A model generated the notes under the pieces. It saw only the letters and a program-made list of their open reading frames with translations. It was not told where the DNA came from and did not search any database. This document shows, in pieces, positions 16,571 through 25,102 of a stretch of 53,051 nt of DNA. This stretch comes from Leptotrichia sp. OH3620_COT-345 (GTDB lineage: Bacteria > Fusobacteriota > Fusobacteriia > Fusobacteriales > Leptotrichiaceae). Each line of letters begins with the position of its first letter. Position 1 is the first letter of the stretch. The stretch spans positions 1-53,051 of the forward strand of contig NZ_RQYW01000016.1 of the NCBI RefSeq assembly GCF_003932895.1, read 5' to 3'. A program made the translations under genes and the position numbers.

Positions 16571-18001
16571 ATGAAAAAAATATTAGTAATGATATATTTA
16601 ATATTGAGTATGTTAGTGTCTGCAAATGATGCAGTAATAAAAAAGGCACTGATTAAAGTATATACTTCGCATCAACTGTTTGATTATACAGCACCTTGGC
16701 AATATGGACAGAGTTTTAATTCTACTGCAACAGGATTTATAACAGAGGGAAATAAAATTATAACAAACGCTCATGCAGTTTTAAACTCGAAGTTCCTTCA
16801 GATAAGAAAAGAAGGAGATTCAAAAAAATATAAGGCGGCGGTTAAGTTTGTTTCTGAAGAATATGATTTGGCACTTATAGAAGTAGAGGATAAATCATTT
16901 TTTAACGGAACGGTTTCTTTAAAATTGGGAACATTGCCTCAAATAAGGGAAAATGTCACTGTATATGGCTATCCTTTAGGCGGAGACAAATTAAGCACGA
17001 CACAGGGAATTGTATCGAGAATGGAGCATAGCGCATATACATTGACAAATAAGAGATTTCTCATAGGTCAGACTGATGCTGCAATAAACAGGGGAAATAG
17101 CGGAGGCCCTGTTACAAGTAAAAATAAAATTGTTGGAGTGGCTTTTGCAGGAATAAGTTCAGCGGATAATATAGGATATTTTATACCTGTGAATATACTT
17201 GAACATTTTTTGGATGATATAAAAGATGGAAATTATGATGGAGCACCTGGGTTAGGTTTACAATATTCTAAATTGGAAAGTCCTTCTCACAGAAAAATGT
17301 TGGGACTTGAAAATAACTCTCGGGGTGTTCTTATAAAAAAAGTGTTTAAAAATTCACCTTTTGAAAATGTATTGAAAAGAAATGATGTATTATTAAAATT
17401 GGATAACAGCCCTATTGAATATGACGGGACTGTAGAATTCAGAAAAAATGAAAAAACCGATTTTTCATATGTAAATCAACAGAAAAAATACGGTGATACA
17501 ATAACATATGAAATAATAAGAGATAAAAAAAGACAGACCGGTCAGGTAAAACTTGATAAGAGAGATATAAATTACAGTGTAGTAAAGGAAGTTACATTGG
17601 AAACACCGCCGTCATATCTTGTTTATGGAGGACTGTTATTTGAACCTTTAACTAATAACTATATGAATATAGTACAAGGAGCTCTTTCTTCCGTTTATGA
17701 AAAAGAGGAGGCATTTAAAGATTATTCTGAACTTGTGGTATTAGTGAGAGTTTTAGCTTTTGATGTAAACTTAGGATATGCAGAAGAAGGTAATACTATA
17801 ATTACAAAAGTAAATGGACAAAAATATAAGGATTTCAAAGATTTTGTCCATAAAGTAAAAAATGTGAAATCTGAGTTTATAATATTTGAAAATGATAGAG
17901 GAGAAGAAATAGTTCTTGATGTAAAGGAAGTAGAGGCTCAGAAAGCGGAACTTATGAGAAATTATAATATAACATCGGATATGTCCGATGATGTCAAATA
18001 A
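16571..18001 (+). CDS. Deg-type (S1C) serine protease with PDZ region
   Basis: A 476-residue exported trypsin-fold protease. The signal peptide is MKKILVMIYLILSMLVSA. The catalytic triad is visible as His68 (ITNAHAV), Asp99 (EEYDLAL) and Ser177 (INRGNSGGP). The remainder (about 220-460) holds a PDZ domain (GVLIKKVFKNSPFENVLKRN) and a second PDZ-like part near 390-450. The arrangement is closer to the Deg9-like group than to DegP. It probably handles misfolded periplasmic proteins. It sits 10 bases before the ABC permease gene. Confidence 0.88.
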   Translation: MKKILVMIYLILSMLVSANDAVIKKALIKVYTSHQLFDYTAPWQYGQSFNSTATGFITEGNKIITNAHAVLNSKFLQIRKEGDSKKYKAAVKFVSEEYDLALIEVEDKSFFNGTVSLKLGTLPQIRENVTVYGYPLGGDKLSTTQGIVSRMEHSAYTLTNKRFLIGQTDAAINRGNSGGPVTSKNKIVGVAFAGISSADNIGYFIPVNILEHFLDDIKDGNYDGAPGLGLQYSKLESPSHRKMLGLENNSRGVLIKKVFKNSPFENVLKRNDVLLKLDNSPIEYDGTVEFRKNEKTDFSYVNQQKKYGDTITYEIIRDKKRQTGQVKLDKRDINYSVVKEVTLETPPSYLVYGGLLFEPLTNNYMNIVQGALSSVYEKEEAFKDYSELVVLVRVLAFDVNLGYAEEGNTIITKVNGQKYKDFKDFVHKVKNVKSEFIIFENDRGEEIVLDVKEVEAQKAELMRNYNITSDMSDDVK

Positions 18002-18010
18002 GGGAGAAAA

Positions 18011-19174
18011 ATGGTAGAATTATTTATAGCGTTTAGACATATAGTTGAAAGAAAATTTCAAAGTATATTTTCAGTTTTGGGAGTAGCAATAGCAGTAACA
18101 GTTTTTGTAGTTTCTCTCACCGTGTCAAACGGTCTTGAAAAAAATATGATTACTTCGCTTCTTACATTAAGTCCTCATATTTTAATAAAAAATGCCAAGG
18201 ATACGTATTTTGAAAGTTATCAGGAGATATTGGAAAAAACTAAGGGAATAAAAGGAGTGAAAGCCATTATCCCTCAAATAAGAAGTCAGTCAATAATAAA
18301 ATTTGAAGGTTTTGCCAAAGGTGTTCTTGCAGACGGTATTGAAGCGGAAAATGTAAAAAATGATTTGAATTTGAAAATACTTAAAGGAAATAATAATATA
18401 AATGAACTTAATTCAATTCTTATAGGAGAAGAGCTTTCAAAGGAAATGGAAATAGCTCCGGGAGATGAATTAAGTCTTGTATCAGCAGATAATAAAGAAA
18501 TAAAACTTATAGTAAGGGGAATCTTTAAAACCGGATTTCTTGATTACGATTCAAATTTAGTTATAGTTCCTCTTAAAACAATGCAAATTCTTACTGAAAG
18601 AGGAGAAGTAGCAACAGAAGTCGGAATAAAAGTAGAAAATCCTCAAAAAGTAGAAAGTCCGCTGCTCGGTGTACTTTCAAATTTACCTGAAAATGAGTAC
18701 AGAGTATTAAGCTGGAAACATATAAACCAGAATCTCCTTAATGCGGTTCAGTTTGAAAAATTTGTTTTAGTGGCTATTTTAAGTCTGTTACTTATAATAG
18801 CCTGCTTTGCCGTATCAGTAATACTAAATATGATTGTAAGGGAAAAGATAAAAGATATAGGGATATTGAAGTCTATCGGCTATACAAATGCAAATATACG
18901 GAGAATATTTACTATAGAAGGTCTGATAATAGGTATATCGGGAATGTTGCTGGCAAGTGTAATATCTCCTGTAGTACTCATCATATTGAAAAAATTATTC
19001 AAAATATATATGAAAAACTCCTATTACTATCTGGAAGAACTGCCTTTGTATATATCCGTAAATGAGATTACAATAGTGTATGCGGTGACTTTTATAGTAG
19101 TATTTATTTCTACGATTTATCCCGCTGTAAGAGCATCCAGAATGAAACCTGTGGAGGCATTGAAACATGAATAA
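18011..19174 (+). CDS. ABC transporter permease, LolC/LolE-MacB family
   Basis: 387 residues with the layout of lipoprotein-release permeases: one N-terminal membrane helix (SIFSVLGVAIAVTVFVVSLT), a large periplasmic MacB-PCD domain (about 45-240), then three C-terminal FtsX-domain helices with REKIKDIGILKSIGYTNANI between the first two. It ends with RMKPVEALKHE, as such permeases do. It overlaps the ATPase gene by 8 bases. Only one permease is present here, so the transporter may be a homodimer, as in LolF-type systems. Confidence 0.85.
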   Translation: MVELFIAFRHIVERKFQSIFSVLGVAIAVTVFVVSLTVSNGLEKNMITSLLTLSPHILIKNAKDTYFESYQEILEKTKGIKGVKAIIPQIRSQSIIKFEGFAKGVLADGIEAENVKNDLNLKILKGNNNINELNSILIGEELSKEMEIAPGDELSLVSADNKEIKLIVRGIFKTGFLDYDSNLVIVPLKTMQILTERGEVATEVGIKVENPQKVESPLLGVLSNLPENEYRVLSWKHINQNLLNAVQFEKFVLVAILSLLLIIACFAVSVILNMIVREKIKDIGILKSIGYTNANIRRIFTIEGLIIGISGMLLASVISPVVLIILKKLFKIYMKNSYYYLEELPLYISVNEITIVYAVTFIVVFISTIYPAVRASRMKPVEALKHE

Positions 19175-19850
19175 TACAATAATGGAACTAAAAAATGTAA
19201 ATAAGATATATAAAACTAAAGTGGAAGAAATACACATACTGAAAGGTGTAAATTTATCTTTTGGAAGAGGAGATTTTGTTTCCATACAGGGAAAATCGGG
19301 AAGTGGGAAAACAACACTTTTAAACATATTGGGACTTCTTGACATACCTACAGACGGAGAAATGAAAATAGATGGAAAGCCTGTAAATTATAAAAATGAA
19401 AAGACAAAAAATATAATAAGAAATGAAAAAATAGGATTTGTGTTTCAGTTTCACTATTTACTAAATGAATTTACCGCTCTTGAAAATGTTATGATCCCGG
19501 CTCTCATTAATAAACAGAGGGATAAAAAGGAAATAAGAGAAAAGGCTAAGGAGCTGTTGCAACTTGTAGGTTTGGAAGAAAGAGTGACTCATAAACCGTT
19601 AGAGCTGTCAGGAGGAGAGAAACAGAGAGTGGCGATAGCAAGATCAATGATAAATAATCCTGAAATTATTTTGGCTGATGAACCTACAGGAAATTTGGAT
19701 ACTGAAACGAGCAGTGTTATAAACAACCTTTTCAAAAAAATTAATGAAGAAAAAGAACAATCCATTATTATCGTGACTCATAGTACGGAGCTTGCAAATT
19801 TGGCGAAATACAAGTATAAAATAGAAAGAGGAAAATTCAATACTGTATAA
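19167..19850 (+). CDS. lolD: ABC transporter ATP-binding protein, LolD family
   Basis: 227 residues. Walker A GKSGSGKTT (42-50), Q-loop in FVFQFHYLLNEFTALENV, signature LSGGEKQRVAIARSM, Walker B IILADEPTGNLD and switch IVTHS are all intact. FQFHYLL is characteristic of the LolD/MacB branch. GTGGAGG in the end of the permease gene is the ribosome binding site. With its permease and the LolA-like carrier it probably detaches lipoproteins from the inner membrane for transport to the outer membrane. Confidence 0.88.
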   Translation: MNNTIMELKNVNKIYKTKVEEIHILKGVNLSFGRGDFVSIQGKSGSGKTTLLNILGLLDIPTDGEMKIDGKPVNYKNEKTKNIIRNEKIGFVFQFHYLLNEFTALENVMIPALINKQRDKKEIREKAKELLQLVGLEERVTHKPLELSGGEKQRVAIARSMINNPEIILADEPTGNLDTETSSVINNLFKKINEEKEQSIIIVTHSTELANLAKYKYKIERGKFNTV

Positions 19851-19870
19851 AAAATGGAAGGAAACTGAAA

Positions 19871-20944
19871 ATGGAGAGAAGTTATTCATCTGAAAAAATT
19901 TTCCTACATTATGATATGGATGCTTTTTTTGCTTCAGTGGAGCAGAGAGATAATCCTCAGTTAAAGGGAATACCCATTGCAGTGGGATTCGGAGTAGTGA
20001 CTACTGCAAATTATGAAGCAAGGAAATTTGGAGTAAAATCAGCTATGCCTACAGTTACTGCAAAAAAACTGTGTCCTAATTTGAAACTTCTTCCTGTGAG
20101 AAAAAATTATTATTCAAATATAGGTAAAGAAATTCAAGGTTTAATAAAAAAGTTTACAAATAAATATGAATTTACTTCTATAGATGAGGGTTATATAGAT
20201 ATTACCGAGTTTGTGAAAACCGATAATATTGAGAAATTTATTATCAAATTTAAAAAATATATTTTTAAAAATGTAGGTTTGACATGTTCTGTCGGTATAG
20301 GGTTCAGTAAAGTAAGTGCAAAAATTGCCAGTGATATTAATAAACCTGATAATTATTTCATTTTTTACAATAGAGAGCAATTTCTGGAATATATAAAGGA
20401 CAAAAACTTGTCTCTTATTCCGGGAATAGGAAAAAAAACAAGAGAACAACTTAAGCTTTTTAATATTTTTACAGTTTCTGAACTCTATAAAGTAGAAAAA
20501 AGGGAACTTATAAAAAAATTTGGTGAAAGTAGGGGTGAATATCTGTATAATGTAATCAGAGGTATACAGTATTCGGATATTGATAATAACCGTAAAAGAC
20601 AATCATACGGTCATGAAATTACTTTTAATCAGTCTATGAATGATATTCTTGAATTGCAGGATGAATTAAAGATTCAGGCGGAGAAATTAAGTAAAAGACT
20701 TAAAGAAAATAAGGAATTTGCTAAAACTGTAACATTGAAAATAAGATATTCAAATTTTGTAACTTACACTAAAGCAAAGACATTAAAATTTGCCGTTGAT
20801 GATACTGAATATATATTTAATTCAGCAATGGAAAATTTCAGACTTTTAAAGAAAAAAGATGAAGTGAAATTAATAGGGATACATTTAAGTTCAATTACAA
20901 AAAGTAATATAATTCAACTCTCTTTTAATGAATTGAAAAAATAA
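19871..20944 (+). CDS. dinB: DNA polymerase IV (Y family)
   Basis: A 357-residue error-prone translesion polymerase. Metal-binding Asp15 lies in YDMDAFFASVE, and Asp105-Glu106 in SIDEGYID. The thumb helix-hairpin-helix (LSLIPGIGKKTREQLKLFNI) and the little-finger domain (about 240-350) follow. No clamp-binding motif is obvious beyond IIQLSFNELKK at the C-terminus. It follows lolD by 20 bases. Confidence 0.95.
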   Translation: MERSYSSEKIFLHYDMDAFFASVEQRDNPQLKGIPIAVGFGVVTTANYEARKFGVKSAMPTVTAKKLCPNLKLLPVRKNYYSNIGKEIQGLIKKFTNKYEFTSIDEGYIDITEFVKTDNIEKFIIKFKKYIFKNVGLTCSVGIGFSKVSAKIASDINKPDNYFIFYNREQFLEYIKDKNLSLIPGIGKKTREQLKLFNIFTVSELYKVEKRELIKKFGESRGEYLYNVIRGIQYSDIDNNRKRQSYGHEITFNQSMNDILELQDELKIQAEKLSKRLKENKEFAKTVTLKIRYSNFVTYTKAKTLKFAVDDTEYIFNSAMENFRLLKKKDEVKLIGIHLSSITKSNIIQLSFNELKK

Positions 20945-20969
20945 CAAAGAAAAATTATAATTATTTATG

Positions 20970-21006
20970 AAAGGAGAAAGCTATATTTTACATAGCTTTA
21001 ACAGAA
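20970..21006 (+). promoter_or_regulatory. Shine-Dalgarno with intervening hairpin
   Basis: AAAGGAG (20970-20976) is followed at once by AAAGCTAT (20977-20984), a 7-base loop, and ATAGCTTT (20992-20999), a perfect 8-base-pair stem. Seven bases then lead to the ATG at 21007. Folding the hairpin brings the ribosome binding site to normal spacing. Confidence 0.5.
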
Positions 21007-21156
21007 ATGGAGTTTTACAAAAGATTAGTGATAAAAATTTTGGAAAGAAGCAGTCTGGCAGAAGATAATCCTCTTTTACAGAAATTAAAATCGGGGCATG
21101 ATTTGACTCAAAAAGAAATGGTTTTACTTGAAGAACTTTTTGATTCGATTATTTAA
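21007..21156 (+). CDS. Small hypothetical protein, 49 residues
   Basis: A short ORF between dinB and pepD with no homologue I recognise. The product is charged and helical, beginning MEFYKRLVIKILERSSL and ending EEDLFDSII-like (EELFDSII). No membrane segment or signal peptide. Support comes from the Shine-Dalgarno upstream (bridged by a hairpin), its same-direction position, and codon use like its neighbours. It could still be a chance ORF. Confidence 0.5.
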   Translation: MEFYKRLVIKILERSSLAEDNPLLQKLKSGHDLTQKEMVLLEELFDSII

Positions 21157-21208
21157 TAAGTTATTGAAAATAAAATAATTAAATATTGAAAAGGAAGGTG
21201 TAGAAAAT

Positions 21209-22699
21209 ATGAATGTTGCAGAGTTATACCCTGAAAAAGTTTTTTATTATTTCAGTGAAATTTCAAAAATACCGAGAGGGTCGAAAAAAGAAAAAAAAAT
21301 TAGTGATTGGTTAGTAAAGTTTGCTAAAGATAGAAAACTTGAAGTAATTCAGGATGAATTTTTGAATGTTATTATTAAAAAGAAAGCGACAAAAGGGTAT
21401 GAAGATTTTTCTCCGCTGATTTTACAAGGGCATATGGATATGGTATGGGAGAAAAATAAAGATACGAAATTTGATTTTGAAACTCAGGGAATAAAACTTG
21501 TAGTGGAAGATGGATTTCTGAAAGCTGACGGAACTACACTCGGTGCAGATGATGGAATTGCAGTAGCTTATGTTTTAGCAATATTAGACAGTGATGACAT
21601 AAAACATCCTGCACTTGAAATTTTAATAACAACCGATGAAGAAGACGGAATGACAGGTGCAAGTAATCTTGACTATTCGATTTTTCAGGGAAAGACACTT
21701 ATTAATCTGGATACGGAAGAATATGGAGAGATTTATGTGAGCAGTGCAGGAGGCGGTAGAACGACTACCCAATTCATATTTTCTCCTAAAAAAATTAAAA
21801 CTGAAAATTCAGTTTTAATTTCAATAGAAGTGAAAGGACTTTCAGGAGGACATTCAGGAGCAGAAATACATAAAAATTTAGGTAATTCAAACAAAATTTT
21901 GGGTGAGCTGCTATATCATTTGAGTAAAGGTTATTCCATAAGGTTGATTCACATAGATGGAGGAGAAAAAGTAAATGTCATCCCGAGAGAAGCCTCGGTA
22001 AAACTTAATGTAAACCTTGATGGAAGCTCTTTAAATGAATTCAGAAAAGCTGCAAGTCTCGCTTTTGAAAATATTTTAAAAGATTTTAAAGTAATTGATG
22101 AATCTCCTATTTTGGAAGTAAAAGAAATTAAAATAGAAGAACTTGGTAAAAAAGCGGCTGAAATTTCTCAGTCGGATACGGCAAATATAATTACTTATTT
22201 ACATGAATTTCATAACGGTGTAAGAGATATGAGCAAGGAAATTGAAGGACTTGTAGAAACTTCCACTAACTTAGGGGTAATAAAAACCGAAAGAGTAGGA
22301 GAAAATGTTCAAATTATTTTTAGAGCACTATCAAGAAGTTCCGTAAACAGTTCATTACAAAATGTGCTTACTGAAATTACTGATTCTGCAAGAAAACACG
22401 GGGCAAATTTAAGAGTAGATACTGTTTATCCGTCTTGGGAATATAAAAAAGATTCCAGAATAAGAGAGTTGATAGTAAAATCTTTTAAGGAAGTTACAGG
22501 GAAGGACGCTGAAATAAAAGCAATTCATGCAGGATTGGAATGCGGTTATTTTGCAGACGGAATAAATGAACTTGATGTAGTTTCAATAGGTCCTAATATA
22601 TATGGTGCACATTCGCCTCAGGAAAAGATGGATATAAAGTCTGTGGGAGATACATGGGATTTACTTTTAAAAATTCTTGAAGATTATAATATAAAGTAA
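21209..22699 (+). CDS. pepD: Aminoacyl-histidine dipeptidase (PepD, M20 family)
   Basis: A 496-residue cytosolic zinc dipeptidase releasing C-terminal amino acids from Xaa-His and other dipeptides. Metal-site motifs are visible: LQGHMDMVWEK, GTTLGADDGIAVAY, TTDEEDGMTGA, and IHAGLECGYFA near the C-terminus. The dimerisation lid domain begins after SGGHSGAEI. AGGAAGGTG precedes the ATG. It lies 14 bases before rnmV. Confidence 0.92.
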   Translation: MNVAELYPEKVFYYFSEISKIPRGSKKEKKISDWLVKFAKDRKLEVIQDEFLNVIIKKKATKGYEDFSPLILQGHMDMVWEKNKDTKFDFETQGIKLVVEDGFLKADGTTLGADDGIAVAYVLAILDSDDIKHPALEILITTDEEDGMTGASNLDYSIFQGKTLINLDTEEYGEIYVSSAGGGRTTTQFIFSPKKIKTENSVLISIEVKGLSGGHSGAEIHKNLGNSNKILGELLYHLSKGYSIRLIHIDGGEKVNVIPREASVKLNVNLDGSSLNEFRKAASLAFENILKDFKVIDESPILEVKEIKIEELGKKAAEISQSDTANIITYLHEFHNGVRDMSKEIEGLVETSTNLGVIKTERVGENVQIIFRALSRSSVNSSLQNVLTEITDSARKHGANLRVDTVYPSWEYKKDSRIRELIVKSFKEVTGKDAEIKAIHAGLECGYFADGINELDVVSIGPNIYGAHSPQEKMDIKSVGDTWDLLLKILEDYNIK

Positions 22700-22713
22700 T
22701 TTAAGGAAATTTA

Positions 22714-23286
22714 ATGAAAAAGAAAAAAATGAAAATTAGTGAAATTATTGTTGTAGAAGGTCGAGATGATATAACTGCTTTGAAAAGAGTGGTAGATGGT
22801 CATATTATAGCTTTAAACGGATTTTCAGGGATTACGAAAAAATCTGTTACTCGGCTTTTCCAACTGTCAAAATATAATGATATTATACTATTGACTGATC
22901 CTGATCATGCAGGGAAGAAAATAAGAAATGTGCTTAAAGAAAAAATTCCTAATATCAAACATGTGTTTATAGAAAGAAAAAATGCAATAAAAGGAAATAA
23001 CGTAGGTGTAGAAAATGCTTCAGATGAAGTTATAATTGAAGCTCTTTCAAATGTGATAAAGTATAGGGAGAAAATTGGCAACAATCAAAAATATATTTTT
23101 ACAATTCGAGATTTGATGGTAAACGGACTGTGTTTTGGAACAGATTCGAGACGGAACAGGATTAAGTTGGGAGATATATTGAAAATAGGTTATTATAATT
23201 CAAAACAGTTGTTGGCTGCATTAAATTCTTTTAATATTTCTAAAGAAAAATTTCAAAAAGCGGTTAGAAAGATAAAAAGTGATTAA
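22714..23286 (+). CDS. rnmV: Ribonuclease M5
   Basis: A 190-residue Toprim nuclease that matures 5S rRNA in low-GC bacteria. The Toprim motifs are IIVVEGRDDITALKRV near the N-terminus and LLTDPDHAGKKIR about 50 residues later; IERKNAIKGNNVGVENAS is typical of the family. The C-terminal part (RDLMVNGLCFGTDSRRNRIK) is the RNA-binding region. It ends the rightward block and faces hpf across a terminator. Confidence 0.92.
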   Translation: MKKKKMKISEIIVVEGRDDITALKRVVDGHIIALNGFSGITKKSVTRLFQLSKYNDIILLTDPDHAGKKIRNVLKEKIPNIKHVFIERKNAIKGNNVGVENASDEVIIEALSNVIKYREKIGNNQKYIFTIRDLMVNGLCFGTDSRRNRIKLGDILKIGYYNSKQLLAALNSFNISKEKFQKAVRKIKSD

Positions 23287-23329
23287 ATTATTTTTTCCAT
23301 GAAATTTTATTGTTGTCCTTATATTCCCG

Positions 23330-23470
23330 TTACTGGTTAAAAAATTTTTTTAGTTCTCAAAAACATAAATTATGTTTAGAGAATATGAGATTTAATGGAT
23401 TTGGACAGCTTATTCCCCCTTTTTGATATAATTTCATATTTTTTTGAAATTTTGAACGTCGGAACAAGAT
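23330..23470 (+). repeat. Intergenic repeat family, copy A (half element)
   Basis: The stretch CCCGTTACTGGTTAAAAAAT ... ATTTCATATTTTTTTGAAAT, TTTGAACGTCGG aligns by eye with the copies near 24.7, 28.0, 42.7 and 47.3 kb. Only the outer half up to the GAAYGTCGG motif is clear. A 62-codon ORF here (23395-23583) covers the repeat and terminator and is not considered real. Confidence 0.45.
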
Positions 23471-23501
23471 TTTTTTATCATAACATCTACAATATTAAAA
23501 T

Positions 23502-23556
23502 AAAAGTCCGCTTCGATAAAAGTATATTTATACTTAAATCTGAAACGGCTTTTTTA
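23502..23556. terminator. Bidirectional terminator between rnmV and hpf
   Basis: AAAAGTCCGCTTC-GAT (from 23502) pairs imperfectly with ATCTGAAACGGCTTTT (to 23553), and an inner AAGTATA/TATACTT stem sits inside. TTTTTTATTTATT follows on the plus side and TTTTATTTTAA on the minus side. It lies between convergent genes. Confidence 0.65.
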
Positions 23557-23597
23557 TTTATTGGAAAAGTAATTTTATTTTAAATTTTCATTTATTA

Positions 23598-23918
23598 TTA
23601 ATGACTTCCTTTTTTATTATGATCTTTCTGTTTTTCTTTATATTTTCTTACCTGTCTTTCCAATCTTTCGGATAGTTCATCAATAGCGGCATATAAATCA
23701 CTATTTCTTGCTTCTATTTTTATTTTTGTTCCGCTCGCATAAACTAAACCGTCAGCTTTATGGACATCCCCCTCAGTTTTCTTTTTTTCAACTGTTAAGA
23801 CAACATCGACTTCAGTTATAGCATCAGTATACTTCGAAATTTTATTAATTTTTTCCTCAGTATAGCTTTTAATTGCATCCGTAATTTTCAACTGTTTTCC
23901 GCTAATAATGATTTTCAT
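23598..23918 (-). CDS. hpf: Ribosome hibernation-promoting factor, short HPF/YfiA type
   Basis: A 106-residue protein that binds the 30S decoding site in stationary phase. I start it at 23918, which gives the family's usual beginning MKIIISGKQLKITDAIKSYT; an ATG ten codons upstream is possible. The S30AE fold is recognisable (KINKISKYTDAITEVDVVLT, YAAIDELSERLERQVRKYKE). The C-terminal dimerisation domain of long HPF is absent, so it is the short form. It is transcribed alone. Confidence 0.9.
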   Translation of the reverse strand: MKIIISGKQLKITDAIKSYTEEKINKISKYTDAITEVDVVLTVEKKKTEGDVHKADGLVYASGTKIKIEARNSDLYAAIDELSERLERQVRKYKEKQKDHNKKGSH

Positions 23919-24071
23919 AATAAAACCACATCCTCTCTTAATTGTCATTAATATTATAACTCATAATAAAAAAATGTCAATATATCTTCATTATTTAAGT
24001 CTTAGTTTTAGCTTTTGAAAGCACAAGATAATATTTTTTTCTTAAATTTAAAAAAAATTATAAAAAAATAT

Positions 24072-24099
24072 TTGTTATATAAAAAAAATATGCTAGAAT
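24072..24099 (+). promoter_or_regulatory. Predicted promoter for ridA
   Basis: TTGTTA (24072-24077) and TAGAAT (24094-24099) are 16 bases apart, and TGC directly before the -10 makes it an extended -10 site. It lies 41 bases before the ridA start. Confidence 0.5.
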
Positions 24100-24140
24100 A
24101 TATTAGAAGAAAAATCTAAATATTTACGGAGGTAATGAAA

Positions 24141-24503
24141 ATGAAAAAAATACCTGAAGCGGTAGGACCTTATTCAGCATTCAGAATTGTAGGAGATTTT
24201 ATGTATATATCCGGGCAGTTGGGAATAAATCCTGAAACTCAAAATATTGATTCGGATACAGTTGAAGGGCAGGCAAAACAAGCTCTGGAAAATATGAAAG
24301 CAATATTGGAAAATAACGGATTTACAATGGCAAATGTAATAAAAACAACTGTACTGCTTGACAAAATATCTGATTTTGTCCCTGTAAACAACATATATGC
24401 AGAATATTTCGAAGCACCTTATCCTGCGAGATCAGCTTTTGAAGTAGCTAAATTACCTAAAGGAGCTCTTGTTGAAATAGAAGCTATAGCTTATATTAAA
24501 TAA
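24141..24503 (+). CDS. ridA: RidA family reactive enamine/imine deaminase
   Basis: A 120-residue trimeric protein that hydrolyses 2-aminoacrylate and related reactive enamines. The ATG at 24141 is chosen because GGAGG ends 7 bases before it; the ATG at 24135 is too close. Family motifs: AVGPYSAF, MYISGQLGINPET, and PYPARSAFEVAKLPKGALVE with the key Arg97. It is monocistronic between a predicted promoter and a strong terminator. Confidence 0.95.
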   Translation: MKKIPEAVGPYSAFRIVGDFMYISGQLGINPETQNIDSDTVEGQAKQALENMKAILENNGFTMANVIKTTVLLDKISDFVPVNNIYAEYFEAPYPARSAFEVAKLPKGALVEIEAIAYIK

Positions 24504-24533
24504 AAAACTGTAAAATAAAAATATTTATTTGAG

Positions 24534-24588
24534 AATAACTTTTTAAAAGGAAAATAATACTTTTAAAAAGTTATTTTTTTGATTTTTT
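24534..24588 (+). terminator. Strong rho-independent terminator after ridA
   Basis: AATAACTTTTTAAAAG (24534-24549) and CTTTTAAAAAGTTATT (24560-24575) form a perfect 16-base-pair stem with a 10-base loop, followed by TTTTTGATTTTTTT. Confidence 0.85.
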
Positions 24589-24619
24589 TATGAAGATTCA
24601 TTGTGGTTTTTACATATTT

Positions 24620-24760
24620 TTGCTACCGATTGTAAAATTTTTTAAATTTCAAAAATACTTGTTATGCTTGGAAAATAAGAAAATTTTAATGTTTTAGTCA
24701 GTTGTTTTCCTAAATAGGATAATTTCATATTTTTTTGAAAAATTCTGAATGTCTGGAAGA
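24620..24760 (+). repeat. Intergenic repeat family, copy B (half element)
   Basis: In the gap between ridA and cls. The stretch from GCTACCGATTGTAAAATTTT through ATTTCATATTTTTTTGAAAA to TCTGAATGTCTGG aligns with copy A and the others. The remaining part of the gap (24760-25102) is plain AT-rich sequence; a TATAAT at 25040-25045 may be the cls -10 but I see no good -35. Confidence 0.45.
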
Positions 24761-25102
24761 AAAAAACTAATATTTGAGAAATGTAAGATGATATGGAATT
24801 AAGAATAAAATTATATTTTTTAGTGCTTTCCAAAAAAGATAAAAATCAGTATTCAAAATATTTCAACAAAAAAATGTGTGAATGAAAATAAAGAAAAATC
24901 AGTATTTAAATGGAGCAAGTCTGTGATTTTTAGCAAATGGAGTTTGTAAATATAAAATAATTTGAGTTTAAAATTTTTTTCAAAAAGCATAGCAAGAAAA
25001 AATGCAAGTTTGAAAATATTTTTTAAAAATGATACTATGTATAATAAAACAGGAATTTTTAGTTAATCAGGGATAAAAATAAAATGAATGGAGGAAATCT
25101 GT

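Noticed and set aside
23395-23583. 62-codon ORF between rnmV and hpf
   Set aside because: It spans the repeat copy and the bidirectional terminator and has no ribosome binding site.
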